From: Cylindrospermum stagnale PCC 7417
GTDB lineage: Bacteria > Cyanobacteriota > Cyanobacteriia > Cyanobacteriales > Nostocaceae
Reading direction: 5' to 3'
NCBI RefSeq assembly: GCF_000317535.1
Contig: NC_019757.1
Location: 124,001 to 188,000, forward strand
Length of the DNA: 64,000 bases
The position numbers and the translations under genes were made by a program. This document shows positions 8,728-18,232 of the stretch, piece after piece (positions within the stretch are counted from its first letter, which is position 1; every line of letters begins with the position of its first letter). Below the pieces are notes generated by a model. It was not told where the DNA came from. It saw only the letters and a program-made list of their open reading frames with translations, and did no database searches.

Positions 8728-10707
8728 ATGACAAACAGCCTAGAAGAGTTGCTGACGTTAGCGGAGAAAGAGTTTTATCAACTCACCGAAGCAGATAAAA
8801 AATTGTTTCCTGCTGTGTTTGAGGGTAAAGAGGCTGACTTCAGCGCTGATGCTGATGCACTCACTTTGAATGTTGACAGAATTATCTGGCTTTGTACGAA
8901 TTTAAAAGCGCGAGAATTTTTAAGTTATCGAGGGCTAGAAATTGTTGGCGCTAAAGTTAAGGGAGAACTGAATTTGAGTTTTGTAACTCTAGAAATTCCT
9001 CTCAAGTTTATTAATTGTACTTTCTCCAAGGCCATTTCTCTCCAGCAAGCTAAATTACGCTCTTTGAGCCTAAAAGGAAGTAAAGTTTTATCCATTAATG
9101 CTGATGAGATACAGGTTGAGGGTTCTGTATTCCTGAGTGATGGCTTTCAGGCTATGGGTGAAGTGCGTCTGGCGAGATCTTCCATTGGCGGCAATCTCTA
9201 TTGTAGCAAAGGCAAGTTTTTCAACTATAAAGACTTGAACTATCAAGGAAATAAGAGAATTCTTGAAGATTGTGCCTTGTTTGCTAATAGTGCAAATATC
9301 AAGGCTAGCGTCTTCCTAGACGATGAATTTGAGGCTAGGGGCGCAGTGCTTCTGGTGGGAGCTTCCATTGGCGGGAATCTCCATTGTAGCAAAGGCAAGT
9401 TCTACAGCGGGGGAGAAATTGCCCTGTGTGCTGATAATGCAAATATTACGGCTAGCGTTTTCCTAGATGATGAATTTAAGGCTAAGGGTGAAGTGCGTCT
9501 TCGGGGAGCTTCCATTGGCGGTGAGCTAGGCTGTAGTGGAGGCAAGTTCTACAACAAGGGAAGAATAGCCCTATCTGCTGATAGTGCAAATATCAAGGCT
9601 AGCGTCAGACTAAACAATGGATTTGAGGCTAGGGGCGCAGTCCATCTGGCGGGATCTGCCATTGGTGGTGAACTCAATTGCAGTGGAGGCAGGTTCTTCA
9701 ATCAGAAAGAGGATGCTGTCTCAATTGCTCTCTCAATTGATGGAGCAAATATTGAAGGAGATGTGTACTTTACCGAAGATTTTACAGCTGAGGGGCTAGT
9801 CTCCTTAGTCAGTGCAAGAATAGATGACACCCTGTTTCTTCAAGAGATCAATAATTGGAGCATTCGATTTGGGCAAATCTACTTTTTTAGGTGGACGATA
9901 AAATCAAACTCATACAGCTTAATGAAGTATGTTTCCTCCAAAATGCGATGCTCCCTAAAGAATTTCCAGCAGATGAAATTGGATCTGAGATTTGCTAGGG
10001 TTGGTACTCTGGCTGATAAGGCTAATAGCTGGCCTGATAAAGATGGGTTGTATCTCAATGGCTTTACTTACAATGCGATTAGCGAAACATCTCCCATTGA
10101 TAGTAAACGTCGGCTGGAGTGGCTACGGCTTCAACCCACAAAAGAGTTTACATTACAACCCTATGAGCAATTAGCAGCAGTGTTGAAGGCTAGTGGCCAT
10201 GAAGCTGCTGCTATAGAGGTTTTAATTGGTAAAGAGCAAGACAGATTAGAATATGGCAGTTTGAATATATTTAGTTACCTCTGGAATCGCTTCCTAGGAG
10301 TTACTATTGCTCATGGATATCGGCCTCAATATGCCTTGGTTTTTTCATTTGGATTCGTGATTTTTGGTACGGTTGTATTTAATTATGGTTATACAAATAA
10401 GCTAATCTCACCCTCCTCAAATGTAGGGCCATTTGATTCTTCGGAGTCTGAAGTCTCAGAAGATTATCCAGTTTTCAACCCACTACTTTATTCTATTGAT
10501 GTCTTCCTGCCAATTGTTGATTTGCATCAGGAGAGCCACTGGTTGCCAAATAGCAAACCAGGAAGTGATAAAAATTTCCTCTTCCTTAAAATCCCTTCAG
10601 GCCAAATAATACGTCGTTATTTCTGGCTGCATATCGTCCTTGGATGGATATTAACCTCTTTGTCGGTTGCTGGGTTTACAGGACTCGTCCGCAGTCAGAA
10701 CAAATAG
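8728..10707 (+). CDS. Large protein with beta-solenoid-like repeats and C-terminal membrane helices
   Basis: This 659-aa protein has an N-terminal region (1-130) followed by four or more imperfect repeats of about 46 residues (about 130-370). Each has the core FEARGAV-x-L-x-GASIGG-x-L-x-CSGGKF and ANIKASVFLDDEF, typical of a parallel beta-helix. After a linker, the C-terminal part has RRLEWLRLQP and YEQLAAVLKASGHE (a helical module), a membrane helix near 535-555, FNPLLYSIDVFLPIVDLHQE near 588-607, and a last helix near 635-655. The C-terminal module matches, from memory, the membrane part of many cyanobacterial pentapeptide-like proteins. Function is unknown. It lies beside the IS copy, but its frame is intact. 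Confidence 0.75.
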   Translation: MTNSLEELLTLAEKEFYQLTEADKKLFPAVFEGKEADFSADADALTLNVDRIIWLCTNLKAREFLSYRGLEIVGAKVKGELNLSFVTLEIPLKFINCTFSKAISLQQAKLRSLSLKGSKVLSINADEIQVEGSVFLSDGFQAMGEVRLARSSIGGNLYCSKGKFFNYKDLNYQGNKRILEDCALFANSANIKASVFLDDEFEARGAVLLVGASIGGNLHCSKGKFYSGGEIALCADNANITASVFLDDEFKAKGEVRLRGASIGGELGCSGGKFYNKGRIALSADSANIKASVRLNNGFEARGAVHLAGSAIGGELNCSGGRFFNQKEDAVSIALSIDGANIEGDVYFTEDFTAEGLVSLVSARIDDTLFLQEINNWSIRFGQIYFFRWTIKSNSYSLMKYVSSKMRCSLKNFQQMKLDLRFARVGTLADKANSWPDKDGLYLNGFTYNAISETSPIDSKRRLEWLRLQPTKEFTLQPYEQLAAVLKASGHEAAAIEVLIGKEQDRLEYGSLNIFSYLWNRFLGVTIAHGYRPQYALVFSFGFVIFGTVVFNYGYTNKLISPSSNVGPFDSSESEVSEDYPVFNPLLYSIDVFLPIVDLHQESHWLPNSKPGSDKNFLFLKIPSGQIIRRYFWLHIVLGWILTSLSVAGFTGLVRSQNK

Positions 10708-10792
10708 TCAGAAAGGGAATTTAAAATAGAATTAAGTTGCGATCTGCTGAAAGCAGCAGCGCTTCGCTATCGCTTAACCGCCAAATTGCCCT

Positions 10793-11224
10793 ATGACTGA
10801 TATCACCTTGACAGACACTGCCTTATTACCAGAAGATTTGTTACCAGATGTCAATCATCTAATTACAGAGGATGATCAGCCTTTGGATAATCTACCATCG
10901 GAAAAACAGCAACGGCTGCTCACAGAACCCCTCTACAGTTCTTGGAGTGGCGCAAGTAATGCTGAAGGGTTTCTCGCTGCGGCTAATGTAGCTTTGTATT
11001 TCAGCAGCAAAAAACCGCCAGTTGTGCCAGATGTGTTTTTAAGTCTGGATGTGCAGATAGCTGAAAACTGGTGGGAAAAAGGCCATCGTTCTTATTTTTT
11101 CTGGGAATTTGGCAAACCACCAGAAGTAGTAATTGAAATTGTCTCTAATAAAGAAGGCAACTAAACTGGGCGCAAAATGCTGGATTATGCCCAGATGCGG
11201 GTTATTTACAGGACTACCCGGTAA
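10793..11224 (+). pseudogene. Uma2-family (DUF820) gene interrupted by a stop
   Basis: The frame encodes a Uma2-type N-terminal region (LYSSWSGASNAEGFLAAANVAL; PPVVPDVFLSLDV; PPEVVIEIVSNKEGN) of 123 aa, then meets TAA at 11162. The same frame continues past the stop with family-like sequence (TGRKMLDYAQMRVIY) before a second stop at 11222. The rest of the usual C-terminus is missing. The stop removes the conserved Lys/Tyr segment, so the gene is probably dead. The intact paralogue is at 1816..2397. Confidence 0.75.
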
Positions 11225-11741
11225 GCGTAAAACGAGCGCGGCTGTCTTCCCTGAGATATAAGCGATACGTGGGATTTTAATCCCTGTCATCTTCTCTAAC
11301 TGCAACATTTATTTTTACTTGCCATAATTTAACCTTTTATAGATAATATTTTAGATATACAGGAAGGGTAATCAACCTGTCTAAAAACCCGATTGCTGCC
11401 TAACACGCAGACGCTGTACCTTGACAATTAAATCTATAGGGTTCTATTACATTGTTCTAGCTTCCTTCTGGTAATAGGTAAAAGATTTACAGGGACTAGG
11501 CACAAAGCATTTTGAGGCGTATTTGCTTCAACTAAAAAAGAACTTGCAGCAATGCAACTAGGGTAGGGCATACCCGAAGTCGCTTGGGGAGAACCCCACC
11601 TCTGGTTTAGAAAACGCAAGGAATCTAGATTAAGTGGTTTCGTTGAGCCAAGAATCTCAGTGTCTTTAGACCTGAGAGTGTCAAGCGCCTTGGGAGTAGA
11701 GCCTGAGGTTTGAGTGCATCAGACTCGCTTTTATCCCCTAA
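11225..11741. other. Intergenic region after the Uma2 pseudogene
   Basis: No supported gene is seen. Short open frames here lack ribosome binding sites and recognisable motifs. The beginning may hold eroded remains of the Uma2 gene. No tRNA-like structure or clear repeat was found. Confidence 0.4.
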
Positions 11742-12764
11742 TTACAGGCAGTCCATGAACCGCTGTACCTTGTCTGAGAGTGGCTGATGTTGGATTTTAT
11801 CGGCTAATGTTTGGGCTTTTTGGTAGCAGCATAGGGCTGACTTTTTGCGTTTTGTTGTGGCGTAAAGACTCCCCATATTCAGCAAAGTTGAAGTTTCTCC
11901 CAGAGAATCGCCCAGTTCTTGATAAATGGCGATCGCTTGCTTGTAGTACTTCAGTGCCTGATGGTGATTGGCGAAATTGCTATAAATAAAGCCAATGTTG
12001 TTTAAAGTTGTGGCTTCACCGGCGCGATCGCCGATTGTCCGACGTGTCAACAGAACTTGAGAGTAAAGCAATAACGCCTTTTTCGGTTGACCTAAATCAC
12101 TATAAATCGAGGCAATGTTGTTTAAAGTGGTGGCTTCACCCACAATATTCTTGAAGGCTCGTTGAATTGGTAGGGCTGCTCGCAAAAATTCTAGAGCTTT
12201 CTCAAACTTTCCTAAGGTGGTGTAGGCATATCCAATCCCATTTAGCGTTGTCGCCTCACCAGAAAAATCTCCTAGCGATCGCCGCATCGACAAAATTTGA
12301 TGCTGTAGCAATAGTGCGCGTTTCGGTTCTCCCAACTTGGTATAAATTAGTGCTACATCATTGAGAGTAGAAACTTCCCCTTGAGTGTCTTTCAATTTTC
12401 TGAAGATTTGCAGCGCTTTGTCAAAATACACTAACGCTTGCTCAACCTGTCCCATCCGGTTGTAGGTGGAACCCAGATTGCTGAGTGCAGTTGCTTCTGC
12501 TGCTGCATTACCCAGTTCTAGAGCAACCGAAAGCGCCTGATGAAAACACTCTAAGGCTTTTTGCTGTTGCCAGCAACCGAGGTGAGCTAAACCGATATCG
12601 TTTAATGTATAACCAACTCTGGCGCGATCGCGAATTGCTCTAGCTAGCCGTAAATTTTCAGTTGCTAGATCAATATATTCTTGAAATTTACCCTGCTTGT
12701 AGTAGGGTTTTGCTTGCTCACGACGTTGTTCCCACTCTTTGACTTGATTTAAAGATTGCGTCAT
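11742..12764 (-). CDS. Tetratricopeptide-repeat protein
   Basis: This 340-aa protein consists almost entirely of about seven TPR units of 40 residues, of the kinesin-light-chain/Rapsyn-like spacing. Each has the core GEATTLNNIG-x-x-Y-x-x-LG-x-x-x-KAL-x-x-x-x-QAL. The first unit starts near residue 15 and the last ends near 330. There is no signal peptide or catalytic domain, so it is probably a cytoplasmic interaction scaffold. No partner domain or adjacent gene shows what it binds. HIP1 sites within repeats show native base use. It stands alone on the minus strand. Confidence 0.85.
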   Translation of the reverse strand: MTQSLNQVKEWEQRREQAKPYYKQGKFQEYIDLATENLRLARAIRDRARVGYTLNDIGLAHLGCWQQQKALECFHQALSVALELGNAAAEATALSNLGSTYNRMGQVEQALVYFDKALQIFRKLKDTQGEVSTLNDVALIYTKLGEPKRALLLQHQILSMRRSLGDFSGEATTLNGIGYAYTTLGKFEKALEFLRAALPIQRAFKNIVGEATTLNNIASIYSDLGQPKKALLLYSQVLLTRRTIGDRAGEATTLNNIGFIYSNFANHHQALKYYKQAIAIYQELGDSLGETSTLLNMGSLYATTKRKKSALCCYQKAQTLADKIQHQPLSDKVQRFMDCL

Positions 12765-12933
12765 GTGACCTTGGTTGCACTCTTGGGTAAATAGGCAGGT
12801 TAGTCCTTGGTGGATACCTCTAGGGAATTAATCCCTCTTCGGTTTCCTCAATTTGAGTTAACCATTATTTTCTACCTTTAGAGGTAAGACGTAAAGGGTA
12901 AAGTGTGGTATTTTTACATACTTAGGAGGCAAG

Positions 12934-13044
12934 TTGTCTCAAATCAAGAAAGCCATGATAACTGGCGAAAATGCTAGATTAAGCCAGCATGGGCGTGATT
13001 CACAAGCTTATTTTTCCCTCAACTCAGCCGCTTGGGGAGTTTAA
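12934..13044 (+). CDS. Possible 36-aa small protein with perfect Shine-Dalgarno
   Basis: A TTG at 12934 follows a perfect AGGAGG (12924..12929) and opens a 36-codon frame (MSQIKKAMITGENARLSQHG...). It ends TAA at 13042. An in-frame ATG lies 7 codons in. No family is recognised and coding is unproven. The rest of 12765..13161 shows no gene. Confidence 0.25.
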   Translation: MSQIKKAMITGENARLSQHGRDSQAYFSLNSAAWGV

Positions 13045-13096
13045 AAGTTTTTTCTAATTTTCCAATCACAGCAGTTTTGGCGCTGGTTCTGACTAC

Positions 13097-13125
13097 CAAA
13101 AAAAAGAAAACCCGCCGAAGCGGGG
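13097..13125 (-). terminator. Rho-independent terminator of the small minus-strand gene
   Basis: Read on the minus strand, the stem CCCGC-ttcg-GCGGG (13111..13124) is followed by a T-rich run (the A-run at 13098..13110 on the plus strand). It lies 37 bases beyond the stop of the 13162..13317 gene. This is a textbook intrinsic terminator with a UUCG-type loop. Confidence 0.8.
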
Positions 13126-13161
13126 TAATACACAACAAACTATCAACAATGAAAACTTGAA

Positions 13162-13317
13162 TTAGCCGTAGCACGCCATCTCTACTTCTAGTTGGCGAAT
13201 CAGTTGTTCGTTACCTGTAGCTCTGGCTACTTGCAAACGATGCTCTAGGCTTCTTTGAATATTCTGTTTGTGAACTGCTTCTGCTTTGACAGCAGCTTGC
13301 GCTCTGTTGCTACTCAT
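13162..13317 (-). CDS. Small conserved cyanobacterial protein
   Basis: This 51-aa basic, helical peptide begins MSSNRAQAAVKAEAVHKQN and ends LIRQLEVEMACYG. A longer frame starts at 13371. I chose the ATG at 13317 because AGG precedes it at the right distance and the extra N-terminus (MCYVRITRHK...) looks non-coding. The gene ends in a clear intrinsic terminator, supporting real expression. The function is unknown to me. The helical repeat of Ala, Gln and Arg suggests a single long amphipathic helix. Confidence 0.6.
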   Translation of the reverse strand: MSSNRAQAAVKAEAVHKQNIQRSLEHRLQVARATGNEQLIRQLEVEMACYG

Positions 13318-13427
13318 AGCGAATGCCTGTTTAAGTTTATTTTTATGTCTTGTAATCCTAACATAACACATATTTTGTAGCTGTTGTTACAGAAATCCGA
13401 AATGCATTATATATTAATAGTCGAGCC

Positions 13428-14237
13428 TTGTTCGATCAGCAGATGATTCAACAACCACTTCTGACCTTATTGAGCGATTTTGGCGATCGCGATGTGTATG
13501 TGGGTGTGATGAAAGGAGTCATTGCCCAAATCAACCCCCAGATCAGCTTTGTCGACTTGACGCACCAGATTCCACCACAAAATATTCCTGCGGCTAGATT
13601 TTGCCTGATGAATGCTTACCCCTATTTTCCCGTGGGTACGGTGCATCTAGCGGTGGTAGATCCGGGTGTGGGAAGTCAGCGAAAAGCGATCGCCATAGAA
13701 TTGGCTCAAGGTTTTCTCGTCGGCCCAGATAATGGGATTTTCAGCGGCGTACTTGCTCAAAATTCGGCAATTTCCGCTGTGGAACTTACAAATCTTAACT
13801 ATTGGCGCACTCCTCAACCCAGCGGCACATTCCACGGTAGAGATATTTTTGCACCTGTCGCGGCTCATCTTGCTAGTGGTGTTTCTCTACAACAACTAGG
13901 ACAAGAAATCGATCCAGCTACTTTGGTTAATCTGGATATCGGAGAATGTCAACAGACAACAACAGGGGTAAGGGGTTACATTCAATATATAGACCACTTT
14001 GGCAACTTAGTCAGCAACATTCCCGGAAGTTCTGTGCAGAGTAAAACCTGGTGTGTGCAAGCATCTGGCTTGAGGATACCAGGGGGTACAACTTACAGCG
14101 ATGTCCAACTTGGGGAAGCTCTTGCTTTAGTTGGTAGTCACGGTTGGGTAGAAATTGCCATCAATAGCGGTAATGCACAGATACAGTTGCAGCTAAACTT
14201 GCAAGATGCTGTAGAATTCATCGGCATTAAAAATTAA
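13428..14237 (+). CDS. SAM hydroxide adenosyltransferase (DUF62 family)
   Basis: The DUF62/SAM-hydroxide adenosyltransferase family is related to chlorinase and fluorinase; members characterised elsewhere hydrolyse S-adenosylmethionine to adenosine and methionine. The family signatures are LLTLLSDFGDRDVYVGVMKG near the N-terminus, DLTHQIPPQNI, VVDPGVGS (about residues 76-83), LVGPDNGIFS (about 97-106), TFHGRDIFAPVAAHLASG (about 133-150) and DHFGNLVSNIP (about 187-197). The length of 269 aa fits. The open frame starts at TTG 13428; an in-frame ATG at 13443 is an equally plausible start and neither has a strong ribosome binding site. Confidence 0.87.
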   Translation: MFDQQMIQQPLLTLLSDFGDRDVYVGVMKGVIAQINPQISFVDLTHQIPPQNIPAARFCLMNAYPYFPVGTVHLAVVDPGVGSQRKAIAIELAQGFLVGPDNGIFSGVLAQNSAISAVELTNLNYWRTPQPSGTFHGRDIFAPVAAHLASGVSLQQLGQEIDPATLVNLDIGECQQTTTGVRGYIQYIDHFGNLVSNIPGSSVQSKTWCVQASGLRIPGGTTYSDVQLGEALALVGSHGWVEIAINSGNAQIQLQLNLQDAVEFIGIKN

Positions 14238-14415
14238 CAATTAAAAATTAAAAAGCTTTTGAGTTATCTCACTGGTTAGTTATTTTGGCCTTGCTGCATT
14301 AACGCCTCCGAAGCAATAGCCGGATTGGTTGAGAGAGCCACCACTGTAGCTGTATTCAGGTCAGTGTGTGGAGTGTGTCACACTAGATAGTGGGAGTACT
14401 TCTCAGAAATTTTCT

Positions 14416-15072
14416 ATGACTACGCAAACCGGATCTGCACCGTTAATTTATCAAGGCCAGTTTGGAGAATTTACCATAAATCAAAGCGATCGCCAAAGCG
14501 TGATCATCTACCGTACAGGATTAATGGTAGCTGCACTGAGTTTTGCGATCGCCAGCGCTTTAGTTTTGTTCAATCCTCAGCCCGCTGTTTTCACGGCACT
14601 AACGCCTCTCTATGCCTGTTTTAGCCTCGGACTTGGTGTGAGTTTAGTGATGATTCATATCTACATGGAACCGCTGCACCGACTTTTGCAAGCCTTTTGG
14701 GCGATTGGTAGCATCACATCAATAGTTTTGGCACTTTCTAGCAGTACACCTTTAGCTGTCACCGTTTACAATCAACCCCTTACTTTATTTGGAGTCGGTT
14801 GTACCTTTGCTGCTTTGACAGGCATTTATTTCAAAGAAGCTTTTTGCTTCAATCGTCTAGAAACTAAGGTATTAACCCCACTCGTGCCGTTACTTTTGCT
14901 AGGGCATTTGCTAGGAATTTTACCAACACAAGCAGAACAGTTTTTATTAGGCATTTGGGCGATTTTATTTTTAGTGTTTGCCCTGCGTAAGGTAGTCCAA
15001 GCAATTCCTCCAGATATTGGCGATAAATCTGTATTTACTTATTTGCATGAACAACGTTCAGCAAAAGTTTAA
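14416..15072 (+). CDS. DUF2301-family integral membrane protein
   Basis: This membrane protein of about 218 aa starts at MTTQTGSAPLIYQ. The frame is open 16 codons further upstream, but that segment is not family-like. After a short soluble N-terminus containing QSDRQSVIIYRTGL there are six or seven hydrophobic helices, with the family segments IYMEPLHRLLQAFW, GIYFKEAFCFNRLE and LLGHLLGIL. DUF2301 proteins occur in cyanobacteria and plants, and their function is unknown. The gene lies 11 bases before the peroxiredoxin-like gene, so the two probably form an operon. Confidence 0.85.
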   Translation: MTTQTGSAPLIYQGQFGEFTINQSDRQSVIIYRTGLMVAALSFAIASALVLFNPQPAVFTALTPLYACFSLGLGVSLVMIHIYMEPLHRLLQAFWAIGSITSIVLALSSSTPLAVTVYNQPLTLFGVGCTFAALTGIYFKEAFCFNRLETKVLTPLVPLLLLGHLLGILPTQAEQFLLGIWAILFLVFALRKVVQAIPPDIGDKSVFTYLHEQRSAKV

Positions 15073-15083
15073 AAATAAATTTC

Positions 15084-15653
15084 ATGACAATACCAGATAA
15101 TCTCTATGAATTGCCCCAAAATCTTCTAGTTCCAGTTGATGATGGAGCTTGTAACCATCTTTTAGGAATGCAAATTCCTTCTGTTCCCTTGATGTCAACA
15201 GCAGGAAAAATTGTCGATTTAGCCTGCCTAACTGCCAGAACAGTGGTGTACTGCTATCCACGCACCGGTAGACCTGATCAAGACCTGCCTCAAGGTTGGA
15301 ATGAAATTCCAGGAGCTAGAGGATGTACACCACAGTCTTGTGCATTTAGAGATTATTATCAAGATTTACAAGCACTTGGTGCAATGGTTTTTGGTCTCAG
15401 CACACAGAATACAGAATATCAGCAAGAGGCAATTGAGCGGCTTCACCTCCCCTTTGAATTATTGAGCGATTTAGAACTAGCTTTGACGAAAGCTTTAAAA
15501 TTACCAACTTTTGAAATAGAGTCGATGACCTTGATTAAGAGGCTAACATTAATCATCTTTGATGGGCAAATTCAAAAAGTATTTTATCCTGTATTTCCAC
15601 CAAATCAAAATGCAGAAAAAGTAATTAATTGGCTTTCGGAAAACCAGGAATAA
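15084..15653 (+). CDS. Peroxiredoxin-like (AhpC/TSA superfamily) protein
   Basis: This 189-aa thioredoxin-fold protein probably reduces peroxides. The active-site region is GCTPQSCAFRDYY (about residues 74-86). It holds a C-x4-C pair like that of PrxQ, where the first Cys is peroxidatic and the second resolves it. It follows VVYCYPRTGRPDQ, the usual beta-strand before the active site. PrxQ proteins are normally near 150 aa; this one has a longer N-terminus and a C-terminal segment ending INWLSENQE. It is likely cotranscribed with the DUF2301 membrane protein 11 bases upstream. Peroxidase activity is inferred, not shown. Confidence 0.78.
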   Translation: MTIPDNLYELPQNLLVPVDDGACNHLLGMQIPSVPLMSTAGKIVDLACLTARTVVYCYPRTGRPDQDLPQGWNEIPGARGCTPQSCAFRDYYQDLQALGAMVFGLSTQNTEYQQEAIERLHLPFELLSDLELALTKALKLPTFEIESMTLIKRLTLIIFDGQIQKVFYPVFPPNQNAEKVINWLSENQE

Positions 15654-15671
15654 TTTTTTTTTAATTTCTAA

Positions 15672-16811
15672 TTAACTTCCTAGTAGTTTTAACAATGCTG
15701 CTCGATAAATGTTTAGACCTTCAGCATTAAGATGGTGGCCATCACTGGTTAAATTCTCTTTGAGAACATTATTTTCATAAAGCGGTGCTACACCTTCTGC
15801 TGCAACTGTCACTTTTTCGGTTGCTGCAACTTGAGTAATCAAAGCATTAATTTTTTCGACTCTAGACAGTGGGGCGGCTTTGTTTGGATCTAAGCTAGCT
15901 GCGACTGTTGAGTAAAAGGCAGGAATGAGAAAAATCTCTTTAGTTCCCGTGGCGCGGACAAGTGCAATCGCCTCTTGCAGCTTTTGGACGAATAACTCAT
16001 CACTCATCCCATACCAAGCATCATTTCCCCCAATAGCAATCACGGTTTTTTGGCATTTCGCATTGGTAGGAATTAAACGTTGCAGTTGTTCTACTAATGA
16101 AATTGTACTCACACCATTGAAAGCAAAGTTAAAAGTGCCTTCACCAAGACTATTGCCAAGTCCAGCAGAAATAGAATCACCAAATAAACAACCTGAGAAT
16201 TTCTTATCTTGGGTAGCAAATGTCTGATATTGCAGTTCAAGTTGCCATAAAGGTGAAGCAGTTAAATTATCTTTTGGTGGCGGATTAGTTGAACCAGCAG
16301 GTAACTTGGGCATTCTGAGTAACTTTGAAGTTTTTGCCAAGTCAATTACTATTCTGTTACTAGGATAAGCTTCGAGAAAGCTGATTATTCCCAAGCCTTC
16401 TGGTGAGGTGGCTCCGAGGACAAGGGCAGATTTTAGTGCAGGGATACCTGCTTGATCACGACGGGCAATAGTTGGGGAATAAACATTTAAAAATTGCTCG
16501 CCAATTTGGGTATTTACTAATTTACTAAAAGCCCCAATATCAAGAAACTTCTTTACCTGAAGAACGCCTTGGAACATCTGTTTCTCTTTCGGTTTGAGGT
16601 AACTCAGAAAAGATTGTAGCTCGCTAGAAACTTGTTGTGTTTCAGCATACCTGCGGAGATCTGCCACAGGCAGCGATTGCTCCAACAAACCGTATCTGAG
16701 AACAATTGTTTTAGCTGCCAAACTAGGTAATGAACCAAAAAGACTATCTAGAAGTAAGGGAATTAAGCAACCAGATAAGCTTAAAAGAAGGCGAGAGGGA
16801 TATTTTATCAC
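15672..16811 (-). CDS. DUF1400 domain plus SGNH/GDSL hydrolase fusion, exported
   Basis: This 379-aa protein has an N-terminal signal sequence (LLLSLSGCLIPLLLDSLFGSLPSLAA). A DUF1400-type segment follows (about residues 30-150; VLRYGLLEQSLPVADLRRYAE). The C-terminal catalytic domain is SGNH type: block I is LFGDSISAGLG (Ser near 210), block III is AIGGNDAW near 260, and block V is DGHHLNAEG near 357, with the catalytic His. It is probably a periplasmic or cell-surface esterase or acyl-hydrolase of unknown substrate. DUF1400 is usually found ahead of an alpha/beta hydrolase, so pairing with an SGNH domain is a variation. Confidence 0.82.
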   Translation of the reverse strand: MIKYPSRLLLSLSGCLIPLLLDSLFGSLPSLAAKTIVLRYGLLEQSLPVADLRRYAETQQVSSELQSFLSYLKPKEKQMFQGVLQVKKFLDIGAFSKLVNTQIGEQFLNVYSPTIARRDQAGIPALKSALVLGATSPEGLGIISFLEAYPSNRIVIDLAKTSKLLRMPKLPAGSTNPPPKDNLTASPLWQLELQYQTFATQDKKFSGCLFGDSISAGLGNSLGEGTFNFAFNGVSTISLVEQLQRLIPTNAKCQKTVIAIGGNDAWYGMSDELFVQKLQEAIALVRATGTKEIFLIPAFYSTVAASLDPNKAAPLSRVEKINALITQVAATEKVTVAAEGVAPLYENNVLKENLTSDGHHLNAEGLNIYRAALLKLLGS

Positions 16812-16927
16812 TGAAGATAGATGCTTCCATCATGGGTTTTCTTCCCTATCTTCGCCTGTTTCCCTGATACTTTAACAGACAAATCTAATTTGGGAATAAT
16901 TAAGCCAGTGGATGTGAGGATGTAAAA

Positions 16928-18043
16928 GTGGTAGAAGAACGTGCTTACTGGCTAGCTTGGGCGCAAATTTCCGGGATTGGGCCAGTATTGCTGCAACGGT
17001 TGCAACAGCATTTTGGTAATTTGGGGACAGCGTGGAAAGCTAGTGCAGCAGAGTTGCGAAGTGTTGAGGGGTTTGGGTTTCAGACATTAGAAAAAGTGGT
17101 ACAACAGCGATCGCGATTGCATCCAGAACAACTACTCACCCAGCACCAGCAAGAAAACCCCCATTTTTGGACACCAGCAGACGCCGATTATCCCCACTTA
17201 TTGCGAGAAACTCCCAGCCTACCCCCAGTTTTGTACTATCGCGGTGAAGTAGATCTGCAAGAAAATCTTGGTCAAAAACCTCTAGTTGGGATTGTGGGGA
17301 CAAGGCAACCTACAGAGTATGGTATCCGTTGGACTCGCAAAATCAGCACAGCTTTGGCTAAAAATGGCTTTACAGTTGTTTCTGGCATGGCTGAGGGCAT
17401 TGATACTGAAAGCCACTTCGCCGCGATGAAGGCTGGAGGACGCACCTTAGCTGTTTTAGGTACAGGTGTTGATGTCATCTATCCACACAAAAATCGGGAT
17501 TTGTACAAGCAAATTTTGACGGCTGGATTAGTTCTGAGTGAATATCCCGGCAAAACTCCCCCAAATCGCACCCATTTTCCGCGCCGTAATCGGATTATTG
17601 CCGGCTTAAGCCGTGCTGTTTTGGTGATAGAAGCACCGATGAAATCAGGTGCCTTAATAACAGCTTCCTATGCGAATGAATTCGGACGAGATGTCTATGC
17701 ACTGCCGGGAAGACTGGACGATTTGCCATCTCAAGGGTGTTTAAAGCTACTTAGTCAAGGAGCTTCTTTAATTCTCCCAGAACTAAGCGAATTGTTAACA
17801 ATGCTGGGAGCAATACCGCAACTCGATGTAGATACACAATTAATCGCGTCTGCACCTTTGCCTGATTTACCACCAGAATTACAACGGGTAATGAATGCGT
17901 TTGCACTGGATGCTGTATCTTTTGATTTGATTGTCCAACAAACAGATATGTCTGCTGGCTTGGTTTCTAGTGCTTTGTTACAGTTGGAACTTATGGGTTT
18001 AGTGTCCCAACTGCCAGGAATGCGATATCAACGATGTTCATAA
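16928..18043 (+). CDS. dprA: DNA processing protein DprA (Smf)
   Basis: DprA binds incoming single-stranded DNA during natural transformation and loads RecA. This 371-aa protein has an N-terminal helix-hairpin-helix/SAM-like region (ISGIGPVLLQRLQQHFG, about residues 10-26). The Rossmann-like core follows (VGIVGTRQPTEYG at about 118-130, FTVVSGMAEGIDTESH at about 145-160, LAVLGTGVDVIYP at about 172-184, RNRIIAGLSRAVLVIEAP at about 221-238, SGALITASYANEFGRDVYALPG at about 241-262). A winged-helix-like C-terminus ends the protein. The start is a GTG preceded by GTGAGGA. The gene is complete, and Nostocales are known to be transformable to varying degrees. Confidence 0.95.
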   Translation: MVEERAYWLAWAQISGIGPVLLQRLQQHFGNLGTAWKASAAELRSVEGFGFQTLEKVVQQRSRLHPEQLLTQHQQENPHFWTPADADYPHLLRETPSLPPVLYYRGEVDLQENLGQKPLVGIVGTRQPTEYGIRWTRKISTALAKNGFTVVSGMAEGIDTESHFAAMKAGGRTLAVLGTGVDVIYPHKNRDLYKQILTAGLVLSEYPGKTPPNRTHFPRRNRIIAGLSRAVLVIEAPMKSGALITASYANEFGRDVYALPGRLDDLPSQGCLKLLSQGASLILPELSELLTMLGAIPQLDVDTQLIASAPLPDLPPELQRVMNAFALDAVSFDLIVQQTDMSAGLVSSALLQLELMGLVSQLPGMRYQRCS

Positions 18044-18232
18044 GCAATTCAAAATTTAAAAGCTCCTATTAGCAAGCACTAAGGCTGACGAATGAGTACA
18101 AATTAAATGTGGTTTAAGCTTAGTGTTTATCACTACGAACTTGGGGTAAAATTAATCCGATAATCATCAGGGAATAGTCAGAGATGAATATTTCAGCGTT
18201 CATCTCTCCAGAGAGAATATCGGAGTCGTACA

